A DNA stretch of 64,000 nucleotides from Gammaproteobacteria bacterium (GCA_012103455.1 WLWT01000003.1:496001-560000), one strand, 5' to 3'; shown: positions 17,488-26,320, counted from the stretch's first letter. Translations and numbers: made by a program. The notes: generated from the sequence alone by a model not told the origin.

Positions 17488-18474
17488 GTGGCCAATGAAC
17501 CGCCCGTCCATGACGAATTTAGCGCCGGCGATCTAGCGTTTACGCGTCAGAGCGCGTACGGGACCGTGGCTGAAGCCACGTACGCGGGGGCGCTCAGTTT
17601 CATGCGTCGGCGCTATTCCAAGGACTTGTCCGACGCAGACGTGGCTGTCGTGGGGTTTCCCTTCGATCTTGCAACCACCAGCCGGCCAGGTGCACGACAC
17701 GGACCACGAGGCATTCGTGCCGCCTCCGCGATGCTGGCATGGGACACCGTTTGGGGCTGGGGATTCGACCCGTTCGAACGGGTGGCCGTGATCGACTACG
17801 GCGATTGCCAATTTGACCCGGGCGTACCGCAAGCCATTCCGGCCGCCGTTGAAAACCAATTCAAGAAGATACTGGCATCGGACGTGGCGACGTTAATGCT
17901 CGGCGGCGATCACTTCGCCACCTATCCGGTATTACGCGCCTATTACGAGAAACATGGTCCACTGGCTCTGGTGCACTTTGATGCACATACCGACACCTGG
18001 CGCGACACCCAAGGGCGTATAGACCACGGCACGATGTTCTTCCATGCTGCGGAGCAAGGACTCATTGATGTTTCTCGATCCGTTCAAGTTGGAATAAGAA
18101 CAAACAACCCCGAGACACACGGATTCAAAATCATCAACGCTGATGAGGTTCGTGCCAGCGGGCCGCAGCGCGTATCGTCGGCGATACGTGAACGCGTTGG
18201 CGATGGTCCGTGTTATGTCACGTTCGATATCGACTGCCTTGATCCATCCTGCGCGCCCGCAACGGGTACCCCGGTCGTGGGCGGTCTGAATACTGGGGAT
18301 GCACGACAAATACTCCGGGGCTTGGCAGGCCTCGATGTTCGAGGAATGGACGTGGTTGAGGTGGCGCCGGCGTACGATGTCAGCGAAATTACCGCACTCG
18401 CAGGCGCCAGTATTGCCTTGGATTTACTGGCGCTTTATGCCGCGAGGCGCCCAGATCGCGATGATCAGAGTTAA
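17488..18474 (+). CDS. speB: Agmatinase
   Basis: 328 residues of the ureohydrolase family. All manganese motifs are present: GGDHF (His), FDAHTDTW (Asp-x-His-x-Asp) and FDIDCLDPSCAP (Asp-x-Asp). It converts agmatine to putrescine and urea. It lies 34 bp after potI, so the operon both imports polyamines and makes putrescine from agmatine, with PuuA opposite for breakdown. The start is GTG at 17488 with AGGA upstream. A related guanidino substrate such as guanidinobutyrate cannot be excluded. Confidence 0.88.
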   Translation: MANEPPVHDEFSAGDLAFTRQSAYGTVAEATYAGALSFMRRRYSKDLSDADVAVVGFPFDLATTSRPGARHGPRGIRAASAMLAWDTVWGWGFDPFERVAVIDYGDCQFDPGVPQAIPAAVENQFKKILASDVATLMLGGDHFATYPVLRAYYEKHGPLALVHFDAHTDTWRDTQGRIDHGTMFFHAAEQGLIDVSRSVQVGIRTNNPETHGFKIINADEVRASGPQRVSSAIRERVGDGPCYVTFDIDCLDPSCAPATGTPVVGGLNTGDARQILRGLAGLDVRGMDVVEVAPAYDVSEITALAGASIALDLLALYAARRPDRDDQS

Positions 18475-18482
18475 GGGTATGA

Positions 18483-18769
18483 GTATAGGAAAACTAAACG
18501 CCCTATTGCATCCAACTCAACAGTTAAGTGGAACGGGGTACAGGCTAGTCTTGAGTGATTGCAGGTGGTGTACGGTCAGGATGGTTGCATAGGGTCCGCC
18601 TATTTTGCTCAGAAATAAGGTGGACATTTCCAGTAGTTGTCACCGGCTATGCGCGTGCTCGCGCCGCTGCTTAACAACGCATCGGAACAAGGACGTGAAC
18701 AGCACCATTGGCGCTGGCGCCCGGCTCTAGGGTAACGCCCTGGGTTCGTTGCTTGTGGCTTTGTCCTTG
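18483..18769 (-). mobile_element. IS91-family terminal region, third copy
   Basis: Starts GTATAGGAAAACTAAACG, nine bases after the agmatinase stop codon, and matches 6425-6710 almost throughout, including GGTAACGCCCTGGGTTCG and GCTTGTGGCTTTGTCCTTGA. The match ends sharply at 18769, where foreign cysteine-rich coding sequence begins. The first copy likewise abuts a stop codon (lodB). Insertion just past gene ends, with foreign DNA on the other side, fits one-ended rolling-circle transposition. Confidence 0.8.
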
Positions 18770-18925
18770 AAGTGTGACGGCGAGTGCATCTGCGACGAGG
18801 ATCTGTGCGGTGGCGTGTGCGTGGGTGTCGAGTTCAACCCGCTGCACTGCGGCGACTGTGACAACTGCGACAATGCGTGTGATGCCGGCGAAATCTGCGA
18901 CGAGGAGGAGTGCGTGACCCCGTAG
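18770..18925 (+). pseudogene. Cysteine-rich protein C-terminal fragment
   Basis: Fifty-one codons to a TAG: KCDGECICDEDLCGGVCV, then FNPLHCGDCDNCDNACDAG, then EICDEEECVTP. It contains 11 cysteines. The pattern LCGGVCV...P.HCG.C...C..G..C is the repeat seen in many secreted cysteine-rich proteins of Myxococcota and relatives. There is no start codon: the frame runs back into the IS91 repeat. It is therefore the tail of a longer foreign gene cut by the element. Assignment to Myxococcota is from recall of the repeat, not from a search. Confidence 0.6.
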
Positions 18926-19039
18926 TTCCCTCTGGGCGGCCGGAGCGCTGCGGGCTTACTTGCGAGCCGCGCCGAGTCAGCTTCGGTCCATTGCGGGTCC
19001 GCCGCGGCAGCCATCGGGAACTGCGGGACGCACCCGCAG

Positions 19040-19666
19040 CTACAGCAGGGCGCGCAGCGAGGCCGGTGCGCGCTCCAGCATGTCGGGCGTGTCCAGGTCG
19101 GCGCCGAGGGCCGGTCGCTCGATGCGCACCACGCGGCGGCCGAGCTGCCCGCTCAGCGCGACGTGGGGGCGTAGGGAGCCGCCGCTGCCGAAGGCGGTCG
19201 GCCCGAACGGCAGTGCGCAGTGCAGGGCGTTCGTGTTGAGGCTTGTGTGATCGGGGGCGAGCGCGGCCGCGTCCGCCGGCGTGTCGAGCAGCGCGGCCAC
19301 GCTTGCTACGTCGAGCGCCGGCAGATCCGCCATCAGCACGAGCGCGGCCGTTGCGCCGCGCTCTACCAGGGCACCGAGGCCGGTGTCGATTACGCAGGCG
19401 AGGCGCGGACGCTTCGGGTCGAAGTCCGCGTCGTGCAGTGATTCGACGCCCAACGCGCCGCCGCACGCAGCCACCTCATCATCGCCCGTGAACAGCAGCG
19501 TGCCCGCGAGGCCCGCCTCGCGCAGCGCCGGCTCGGCCAGCGTGCGCAGCGTGTGCTCGCACATCGCGCGGGCCAGGCGTGCGCGCTGTTCCGGAGCCAG
19601 GTGCGCGCCCAGCCGAGACTTTGCGCGGCCGAATGCTTTCACCGGCACCAGCGCCCAGGTCGTCAT
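19040..19666 (-). CDS. cofC: 2-phospho-L-lactate guanylyltransferase (coenzyme F420 synthesis)
   Basis: 208 residues from the ATG at 19666. MTTWALVPVKAFGRAKSRL is the CofC start with the nucleotide-binding Lys; LVLMADLPALD and FGSGGSLRPH are the metal and substrate motifs, and ADLDTPDML ends the fold. CofC activates phospholactate (or phosphoenolpyruvate) with GTP for transfer to the deazaflavin Fo by CofD. The longer frame to 19819 overlaps cofD in another frame and is not used. It appears intact, while its partners are damaged. The surrounding DNA is about 75% GC, far above the host average, which points to transfer. Confidence 0.85.
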   Translation of the reverse strand: MTTWALVPVKAFGRAKSRLGAHLAPEQRARLARAMCEHTLRTLAEPALREAGLAGTLLFTGDDEVAACGGALGVESLHDADFDPKRPRLACVIDTGLGALVERGATAALVLMADLPALDVASVAALLDTPADAAALAPDHTSLNTNALHCALPFGPTAFGSGGSLRPHVALSGQLGRRVVRIERPALGADLDTPDMLERAPASLRALL

Positions 19667-19746
19667 GTACGCCCTGCGCGGTTGTGCGCCGCGTCGAGTA
19701 CGACCGTCGCAAGCTCGGCGCTGATCGCGCGCGTCCTCATGAGCGT

Positions 19747-20623
19747 CTAGGCACCGACGACCGCCGCATCGGGGACGGCCGTGCGCAGCGCCTTCTCGTC
19801 GCCGGCCTGCACGATCCACGCATCGACCAGCCGTTCGCCGGCGACGCGCCGATAGCGCGCATCGACGGCGGCGGGCGCAACCTCGATACCATCAATGCTC
19901 TGCAACATGCCCGGCAGTGGTCCCTTCACCGAGTCGCCATCGACGATGGCGACTGACCGCGACGGCCGGCAGCCTGAGCACGCGCTCCAGCACGCCGGGG
20001 CGCGCGAGCATCGGTTCCACCGGCACGTATGGATTGCTCGGACCGAAGACGACCGCGTCGCATTCGTCGAGCGCCCGCAGCAGCCCGGGTGCGGCTGCGG
20101 CTTCGCGGTCGAAGCGCACCTCGTCCACGCGCGGGCCGCAGCGGTGGCGCACGAACCAATCGTTGAACGGCAGCTCACCGGCGCCGGTCGCCACGCAAGT
20201 GGGGCAGGGCGCATCGCTCATCGGCAGTACGCGCGCCTGAACGCCGAGGCGCGAAAACAGTTCGGCCGTCACTTTGCTGAGCGCGCGACCCTCACGCAGC
20301 CACTGGGTGCGCAGCAGATGCGTGGCCAGGTCGCGGTCGCCAAGCGCGAACCAGTCCTCGCCACCGTAGCGCTTCATCATCGCGAGCGCGGCGAAGCTTT
20401 CGTCGGCGAGGCCCCAGCCCCGCTGCTGGTCGCCCAGATCGCTGAGCGTGTAGAGCACGGTGTCGAGGCCGGGGCAGATGCGCAGGCCCCAACGGTGTCG
20501 AGGGTGGTCGAAGTCGCAGCCGGTGTTGACCACGATGGTCAGCTGCGACGCGTCGAGGTGCTTGCACAGCCCGTGGAGCAGGCGCGCGCCGCCGACGCCG
20601 CCGGACAGCGCGACGACTCTCAC
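19747..20623 (-). pseudogene. cofD: 2-phospho-L-lactate transferase, frameshifted
   Basis: A GTG at 20623 opens VRVVALSGGVGGARLLHGL, the CofD start. VNTGCDFDHPRHRWGLRICP, FALGDRDLATH, DAPCPTCVATG and VVFGPSNPYVPVEPML are all CofD motifs. Near 19952 one extra base shifts the frame: before it the protein reads LRLPAVAVS, after it the next frame continues IVDGDSVKGPLPGMLQSI, the true continuation, to TAG at 19747. Either the gene is broken late or the read has an error. The start overlaps the stop of the cofE fragment (GTGA). CofD would join Fo to the phospholactyl group. Confidence 0.8.
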
Positions 20624-20853
20624 GCGTACAGGTCCTCGTGCGGCTCGCGGCAGAGCAGGCTTGCGGCGTCGTCGATCGCCTCGAAGCGCAGGCCGCGCAT
20701 CCAAACGCAAGCGCGCCCCTGCGCGGCCTGCCCGGCGACGAGGTCCGCAGCCGCCGCGACCTGATCGGCGAATGCGGTCTGCGTGAATTGCAGCTCGCGC
20801 CCGTCCAGGTCGCGCGCGCCGCTGCGACCGTGCCCATATCCAACCGTGCCCAT
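20620..20853 (-). pseudogene. cofE: C-terminal fragment of coenzyme F420:glutamate ligase
   Basis: The minus-strand frame ends DLDGRELQFTQTAFADQ, VAAAADLVAGQAA, WMRGLRFEAIDDAASLL and EPHEDLYA. In CofE/FbiB the same order (GR.L..T..A.ADQ.AAAADLV.G.A) forms the end of the ligase domain. The upstream part does not continue into the CofE core: between 20855 and 21060 the frames read into unrelated sequence, so the gene lost its 5' end. Gene order cofE-cofD-cofC on one strand supports the call. The bases 21060-21171 hold nothing recognisable. Confidence 0.65.
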
Positions 20854-21171
20854 CTGAGGTGCTCAAGCTCCAAGGGCAGCGCCAGGTAAATGCCCAATTG
20901 CGCCCCCATGTCGCAACTCGCCCGCGCATGCCCCCGTCCTTGGCGATACAAGAGGTGCGTGCACGGCACGGTTTGCGTGTGTTCTTGCGCCGCTTGCGGA
21001 TCGGTGGCTCAGCCGGGCACGGAATGTCCGTCCACCGCATCGTTGTCGCTAAATAGGACATCTACACGCCAGCGGCTGTGGAAGGTGCCTTCCACATGGC
21101 GCCGTGGCCGGTTTGGTAAAGCGCTAGCTGACCGTGGGATCCTTCAGGAGCAATAGGATTGCCGCCGTGGG

Positions 21172-21770
21172 CGAGGGTAGTGCTAAGAACCAAAGTTGCG
21201 CTTGCCCGCCGTGTTCAGGGGGCAAGGTTGTTAGTGTGGCCTCGGTGGCCCAGATCCGCGTTGCCCCAAGCGGCGCGCAAAGGAGCCGCACTCTTGCGGA
21301 CCCAGCGCGGACTGTTACACCCGCGGAACCGTGGTGCATCACTGTCAATCTTTTTCGCATCTGCATCTATGCCTGAACAGATGTTGTAGTTTGCGCTAGC
21401 CGCTAATTTTCTGTTCTCGCGTTAGCCTCGGTTAGCGAATGGCTTTCGCTGCCACTAGAACGCTGCTGATTGTATTTCCAACGGCGGCGTGTTTAGGTGC
21501 GCCCAAGGCTCTTCAATACATTGCATTGGCAGTGTTACGTTAGCCGCTTGCTATTTAGCTCATCACCCTCGATGAGTGTTTTTGGAATGAAACTGGAAAC
21601 GATGGCAGTGCAGGCTGGGTATCAGCCCGATCCCACGACCAAAGCCGTTGCCGTGCCGATTTACCAAACGACGGCTTATGCCTTCGATGATACCCAGCAT
21701 GGGGCCGATCTATTCGGCCTAAAAGTCCAAGGCAATATCTACACGCGCATCATGAATCCCACTCAAGGGG
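21172..21770 (+). repeat. metY leader-and-start duplication, left copy (599 bp)
   Basis: Matches 24631-25229 base for base in length (599 bp each) with about 5% substitutions and no net gap. It covers the whole upstream leader and the first 61 codons of metY. It begins at GCGAGGGTAGTGCTAAG and ends CACTCAAGGGG, where a 12-base stub of the MITE end (GGACCTCTAAA) follows. The leader is unusually long, over 400 bp, with several inverted repeats such as GCTAGCCGCTAAT...GCTAGC, so it may hold a regulatory RNA; I match it to no known riboswitch. Confidence 0.85.
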
Positions 21771-21778
21771 ACCTCTAA
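21587..21778 (+). pseudogene. metY: Truncated start of metY
   Basis: ATG at 21587 gives MKLETMAVQAGYQPDPTTKA and continues in step with metY for 61 codons to IMNPTQG, then two junk codons and a stop. The Shine-Dalgarno GAGGAG of the intact copy is GATGAG here. The catalytic domain is absent, so it cannot work. It records the duplication that now brackets the glycosyltransferase island. Confidence 0.85.
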
Positions 21779-22164
21779 AGCGGGTGCGCACTAGGACCGT
21801 ACCACCGGAGAGAAAGAGCGGTGGCTGATGACGAGGCTTCCTAACGGCATCGCCGTTGGTGTCATCCATGCGCCGAATTACATACTCAGCAAAAATCGAC
21901 AAAAGGCGGCTGTTGTGATACGCGCAGGCCCCACTGAAATTCAGCAGGTCAGAGCAATGCAGGAAAAGCTCTCCGTCAATACGCCATCTTGTGTATATCA
22001 CTCGACCAAAGGACTGCAAGAGTTTGCCAGGACACTGTGGATTGCCGATGTATTTATCAGCGGTGCAACAGGGGTATTGCATATTGCCGGTGCACTTGAT
22101 ATTTTTAATGTTGGTTTCTATCAAAGCAGACGTTCAGTGTCCGCCCTTCGCTGGCAAACGCTAA

Positions 22165-23006
22165 GAACCTGTCCATAATCTCTCATTTCCCGGCTAATCT
22201 GGGGAATGAGACAGAAGTATCCCAGCGATATTACTTGCGAGCAGTTCCAGCACATACTGCCAATCCTTGAAAGTGCAAGGAAGAAAACCAGCCCCCGCAC
22301 CGTTGACCTCTATGAGGTCTTCTGTGCCGTACTCTACCGGCTGAAGAGCGGTTGCCAGTGGCGCATGATTCCCTATGACTTTCCCAAAGGGAAGACAGTC
22401 TATGCCTATTACCCAATCTGGAGTGAGGTCACAGGAGATAACCCGCCAAGCGTTCTTGAACGTGCTTTAAAAAAATCAGGGTGGCGCGGCTCGTATCAAA
22501 CAGGGGCGCAACGCATGGACGAGTTTCCGCATCGTTGATGCCCAGAGCGTAAAGAATACCGATACGGCGACCCATCAGGGGTATGACGCTGGGAAGAAAG
22601 TCGGTGGAATCAAGCGTCATATTGTGGTTGATACGCTGGGCTTAGCACACGCTATTGCCGTCACCCCAGCGAATGTGACAGACCGTGCGGGCGCCTTGGA
22701 AGCGTTCACAAAGCGTAAATTCGACCTGTCGAGAGTCGAGTCTGTGCGGGTGGATGGTGGCTATAGCGGCAAACCGTTTTCCGATGGCATAAAGGAACAG
22801 AGCGGGGCGACAGTACAGGTTGCCAAAAGGAATGAGCTACACACATTCACAGTGCTCCCTCAGCGTTGGATTGTTGAGCGTTCCTTTGCCTGGTTAGAGA
22901 AATGTCCTCGGTTATGGAAAAACTGTGAGCGTAAACTGAATACCAGCCTCCAGTTTACGCATCTGGCTTTTTGGGTTCTTCTGCTGAGAAGATTATGAAC
23001 AGGCTC
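22165..23006 (+). mobile_element. IS5-family insertion sequence (IS427-like)
   Basis: 842 bp. The left end GAACCTGTCCATAATCTC and right end, read inward, GAGCCTGTTCATAATCTTC form the inverted repeat. The flanks are TAA at 22162-22164 and 23007-23009, a 3-bp target duplication of the TNA type. Removing element and one TAA restores the GT9 frame. It encodes a two-frame transposase. Confidence 0.88.
22206..22998 (+). CDS. IS5-family transposase in two frames
   Basis: The first frame (22206-22538) encodes the N-terminal DUF4096-like part: SDITCEQFQHILPILESAR and YEVFCAVLYRLKSGCQWRM. The second frame (from about 22471 to 22998) holds the catalytic part: FRIVDAQSVKNTDTATHQGY, GGIKRHIVVDTLGL, VDGGYSGKPF and QRWIVERSFAWLEKCPRL, carrying the DDE residues. 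The frames overlap at an A-run (TTTAAAAAAATC, about 22466-22477), where slippage could join them; joining requires a +1 shift (or -2). Many members of this group are expressed by frameshifting, but a plain frameshift mutation is equally possible. Confidence 0.8.
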
Positions 23007-23162
23007 TAAGTGCCCCCGGGCACAGGCTGGCATGGTCACTGCCTGAAAAAAATAATAGGGAACTCGGTGGAGATATAGACTACGAAAAAATTTCAAAAAA
23101 AATTTATTTGCATCTTTTTAAAAAATCTACTTACTTTTTTAAATTCTTGAAAAATAAATCCA

Positions 23163-24368
23163 TTGAAAATTTTAATGATCAGTTGGTACCAACCAGCTCC
23201 CATTGGACCGGGGTTCTATGCCGAACTGGTTCGCTCTTTTGTGGAATATGGTCACGAAATCGAAGTAATAGCTCAAGCTTGCTCTGGCTCAGCAGCATAT
23301 GACCAGAAAATATTGAATGTATATGGGGTGAAGATACATCGCCTTCCCACCGACCCGGGTTCTTCGGTTGTTCTTCCAAATGCGCGACAATTTAAGATCG
23401 TAACTAACTTTATCAAGTGTGTTCTTAATCGACAAAAGCGCATGGATGCCCTGCCCGATGTTTTCATCTTTGGCCACGAATACTGGGTATGGTACAAAGC
23501 AGCTTTAGAAGATTATGAAATTCCCTTTATTGTTAACTTGAGAGGGGCACCAACCAGATTAGTTATCCAGAAAAAATTTACCCCTCAAGATACTGAACTT
23601 TTTTTGTCTTTTTTACACGCTTCCCACTATATAGTTTCGGTCAGTAAAACTTTTGAAAAATTCTTGATCGATAATGGTATACCTCAAACCAAAGTAACAA
23701 CGATAGATAATGGTATCGATTTGTCACTGTTCCACCCTATATCAACGTTTCAAAAAGAGTCTGAAGTACAGCGCTTAAATAAAAAAAGACAGCAACTCAA
23801 TATACCGATAACGAATAAAATTATTATCAATATATCAATGCACTACCATCATAAGCGCGTTATAGATTTTGTAATATCTGGATTAATAGTGCTGGAGCAG
23901 AACAAAGATATAACGTATGTAATCGTTGGCGAAGGACCGGAAACAAAGCAAATACTAGACCTTATCAACACATCTAGGTATGCTGATCACTTTATTTATC
24001 TAGGTGCTCAAGAACACCGACAGGTTCCTGATTTATTAAAAATGAGCGACCTTTTTGTTTTATGCTCCGATGGAGAGGGGTTTCCTCGCGTTGTTCTGGA
24101 AGCCTTTGCCAGCGGGCTCTTGACATTGATTCCACAAACAACCCAAACCATAGAATTTACAGATAACGATACCAGAGCTATGAGCTATCATTTGGGTGAT
24201 TGCTGCCATTTAGCGAAAAAAACTTTGGATGCCATTCAATTGTCTCATAGTACTCGGCAACGCATGATTATCCATGCCTTACAATTTGTCAGAACTTCAT
24301 GTTCTTTTGATGTGCAGGTTTTTAAATATATCAACTTGATTAATAGGCTTATTATTGTTTCCGGTTAG
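23163..24368 (+). CDS. GT4-family glycosyltransferase
   Basis: 401 residues with the GT-B fold of family 4. The N-terminus MKILMISWYQPAPIGPGFYA starts at TTG; VFIFGHEYWVWYKAAL lies in the N-domain, and the C-domain has YVIVGEGPETKQIL, YLGAQEHRQVPDLLKMSDLF and CSDGEGFPRVVLEAFASGL, the E-x7-E donor-sugar motif. It would add a sugar from a nucleotide sugar to a lipid or glycan at the inner membrane. It has no signal peptide. About 38% GC, unlike the host, and it follows the broken GT9 gene, so both come from one transferred polysaccharide or lipopolysaccharide locus. The acceptor is unknown. Confidence 0.85.
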   Translation: MKILMISWYQPAPIGPGFYAELVRSFVEYGHEIEVIAQACSGSAAYDQKILNVYGVKIHRLPTDPGSSVVLPNARQFKIVTNFIKCVLNRQKRMDALPDVFIFGHEYWVWYKAALEDYEIPFIVNLRGAPTRLVIQKKFTPQDTELFLSFLHASHYIVSVSKTFEKFLIDNGIPQTKVTTIDNGIDLSLFHPISTFQKESEVQRLNKKRQQLNIPITNKIIINISMHYHHKRVIDFVISGLIVLEQNKDITYVIVGEGPETKQILDLINTSRYADHFIYLGAQEHRQVPDLLKMSDLFVLCSDGEGFPRVVLEAFASGLLTLIPQTTQTIEFTDNDTRAMSYHLGDCCHLAKKTLDAIQLSHSTRQRMIIHALQFVRTSCSFDVQVFKYINLINRLIIVSG

Positions 24369-24393
24369 GTGTGAAAGTGGCTTACAGTCATTA

Positions 24394-24533
24394 GGGCACC
24401 TCTAAAAATGCACTTTTTCCGCGATTGCGGCGTTAGCGCCGTGCTCGAATCATCAGGTATCACCTATACACTGCGGTTCTGCGCGCGGTGCTTCCTTGCA
24501 CTCACGAAACAATGACTATTTTTAGCGGCGCCC
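24394..24533. mobile_element. MITE, empty copy (140 bp)
   Basis: The ends are GGGCACCTCTAAAAATGC and ATTTTTAGCGGCGCCC. The middle reads GTATCACCTATACACTGCGG, uninterrupted, and so shows the state before the inner element inserted. Flanks ATTA on both sides are a likely target duplication. No coding capacity. Confidence 0.9.
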
Positions 24534-24552
24534 ATTAGACGAGATTTTTTCA

Positions 24553-24639
24553 ATGAGTATGATCACATTACAACCTAGTGTTGACTTTTACGATTATTTG
24601 AACGAAAAACAAATTTTTGAACTTATTAGGCGAGGGTAG
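24553..24639 (+). pseudogene. 5' fragment of an unrecognised gene
   Basis: ATG at 24553 gives MSMITLQPSVDFYDYLNEKQ and eight more codons to TAG. The last codons lie in the metY-leader repeat, so the frame was cut at the junction (24630/24631). AT-rich like the glycosyltransferases to its left. The function cannot be told from 25 native codons. Confidence 0.4.
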
Positions 24640-25229
24640 TGCTAAGAGCCAAAGTTGCGCTGGCCCGCCGTGTTCAGGGGGCAAGGTTGTCAGTGTGGCC
24701 GTGGTGGCCCCGATCCGCGTTTGCCCCAAGCGGCGTGCAAAGGAGCCGCACTCTTGCCGGCACAGCACGGACTGTTACACCCACGGAACCGTGGTGCATC
24801 ACTGTCAATCTTTTTCGCATCTGCATCTAGGCCTGAACAGATGTTGTAGTTTGCGCTAGCCGCTAATGTTCTGTTCTCGCGCTAGCAGCGGTTAGCGAAT
24901 GGCTTTCGCTGCCGCTACAACGCTGCTGATTGTATTTCCAACGGCGGCGTGTTTAGGTGCGCCCAAGGCTCTTCGATACGTTGCATTGGCAGTGTTAGGT
25001 TAGCCGCTTGTTGTTTAGCTCATCACCTTGAGGAGTGTTGTTGGAATGAAACTGGAAACGATGGCAGTGCACGCTGGGTATCAGCCTGATCCCACGACCA
25101 AAGCCGTTGCCGTGCCGATTTACCAAACGACGGCTTATGCCTTCGACGATACCCAGCATGGGGCCGATCTATTCGACCTGAAAGTCCAAGGCAATATCTA
25201 CACGCGCATCATGAATCCCACTCAAGGGG
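24631..25229 (+). repeat. metY leader-and-start duplication, right copy (599 bp)
   Basis: The intact partner of 21172-21770. The 415 bases before the metY ATG contain no gene. They end with TTGAGGAGTGTTGTTGG before the ATG, a good ribosome-binding site. Because this copy still has the whole gene behind it, the left copy is likely the derived one, or the island inserted with duplication of this segment. Confidence 0.85.
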
Positions 25230-26320
25230 TGTTGGAGGAGCGGGTGAATGCCATGGAAGGCGGCGTAGGCGGATTGGCGCTCGCCTCGGGACAGGCGGCG
25301 ACCACGTACGCCATTTTCACTATCGCAGAGGCGGGCGACAACATTATTTCGATGCCCACTCTGTACGGTGGTACTTACAATCTGTTCGCCCATACCCTGC
25401 CGCAGATGGGCATAGAAACGCGCTTCGTGGCCCCCAACGATACCGCCGCCATCGCCGCGAAGATAGACGCCAAGACCAAGGCGATTTACTGCGAGTCCAT
25501 CGGCAACCCATCCGGTGCCGTCTCCGATTTATCCGCGCTGGCCGATGTGGGCCACGCGCACGGTGTGCCGGTTATCGTGGATAACACGGTACCGTCGCCC
25601 TATCTGTGCCGGCCTTTTGAGCATGGCTGCGATATCGTGGTGCATTCGTTGACCAAATACATCGGCGGTCACGGCACGATTATAGGCGGCATGATCGTGG
25701 ACTCTGGTAAGTTCGATTGGGTGGGCAACAAGGAGCGGTTCCGGCGCTTGAACGAACCGGATGTGTCGTATCACGGCGTGGTGTATACCGAGGCGGTGGG
25801 TGAATTGGCTTACATTATCCGTGCCCGCGTGGTGCCGCTGCGCAATACGGGCGCTGCCATCGCGCCACAAAATGCGTTCTTGGCCATTCAGGGCATAGAA
25901 ACTCTGCCCCTGCGCATGGATCGGATCTGCGACAACACACTGGCGGTGGCGAAGCATTTGCAGGGGCACGGCAGCGTTGCATGGGTGCGCTACGCCGGTT
26001 TGGATGATCACCCCGATAAAGCGCTGACCGACAAATACTGCGGTGGCCGGGCATCGGGTGTGCTGAGTTTCGGTATCACGGGTGGCAAGGCGGCCGGCGC
26101 TAAGTTTATCGATGCGCTGCAACTCGTCACCCGCCTGGTGAATATCGGCGATGCCAAATCCTTAGCCACGCATCCGGCCACTACCACGCACCGGCAGTTG
26201 TCGCCGGAGGAACTGGCTGCTACCGGCGTGACGGAGGATTTGGTGCGCTTGTCCATCGGCATAGAGCACATCGACGATATCGTGGCTGATCTGGACCAAG
26301 CACTGGCCGCCGCTAGCTGA
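25046..26320 (+). CDS. metY: O-acetylhomoserine aminocarboxypropyltransferase (sulfhydrylase)
   Basis: 424 residues, normal for MetY. It is a PLP enzyme that makes homocysteine from O-acetylhomoserine and sulfide. Motifs: PIYQTTAYAFDDTQHGADLF, YTRIMNPTQGVLEERV, LASGQAATTYAIF, IVDNTVPSPYLCRPFEHG and the PLP lysine in VVHSLTKYIGGHG; the C-terminus SHPATTTH-type segment reads ATHPATTTHRQLSPEELA. ATG 25046 follows GAGGAG. It stands alone, followed by a hairpin shared with the convergent exporter gene. Confidence 0.93.
   Translation: MKLETMAVHAGYQPDPTTKAVAVPIYQTTAYAFDDTQHGADLFDLKVQGNIYTRIMNPTQGVLEERVNAMEGGVGGLALASGQAATTYAIFTIAEAGDNIISMPTLYGGTYNLFAHTLPQMGIETRFVAPNDTAAIAAKIDAKTKAIYCESIGNPSGAVSDLSALADVGHAHGVPVIVDNTVPSPYLCRPFEHGCDIVVHSLTKYIGGHGTIIGGMIVDSGKFDWVGNKERFRRLNEPDVSYHGVVYTEAVGELAYIIRARVVPLRNTGAAIAPQNAFLAIQGIETLPLRMDRICDNTLAVAKHLQGHGSVAWVRYAGLDDHPDKALTDKYCGGRASGVLSFGITGGKAAGAKFIDALQLVTRLVNIGDAKSLATHPATTTHRQLSPEELAATGVTEDLVRLSIGIEHIDDIVADLDQALAAAS

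Larger units (their letters stand above)
21882..23302 (+). pseudogene. Glycosyltransferase family 9 (heptosyltransferase-like) gene, 5'-truncated and cut by IS5
   Basis: Before the IS, the frame reads KAAVVIRAGPTEIQQVRAM and then ADVFISGATGVLHIAGALD and FNVGFYQSRRSVSALRWQTL. The GATGxLHIAGALxxPxxGFY pattern is the nucleotide-sugar site of GT9 enzymes that add heptose to lipopolysaccharide. After the IS (from 23010) it resumes as SAPGHRLAWSLPEKNNREL and GDIDYEKISKKIYLHLFKK. The 5' half is missing: the frame merges at 21881 into the repeat shared with 11.4 kb. It is AT-rich and part of a foreign surface-glycan locus. The native stop is unclear because the frame overlaps the next gene. Confidence 0.7.

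Noticed and set aside
18834..21061. Several long open frames on both strands in the cof region
   Set aside because: Very high GC leaves few stops. Only the frames with CofC, CofD and CofE motifs are supported.
24631..25045. SAM riboswitch upstream of metY
   Set aside because: I could not match the conserved cores of the known SAM classes. A covariation search would decide.
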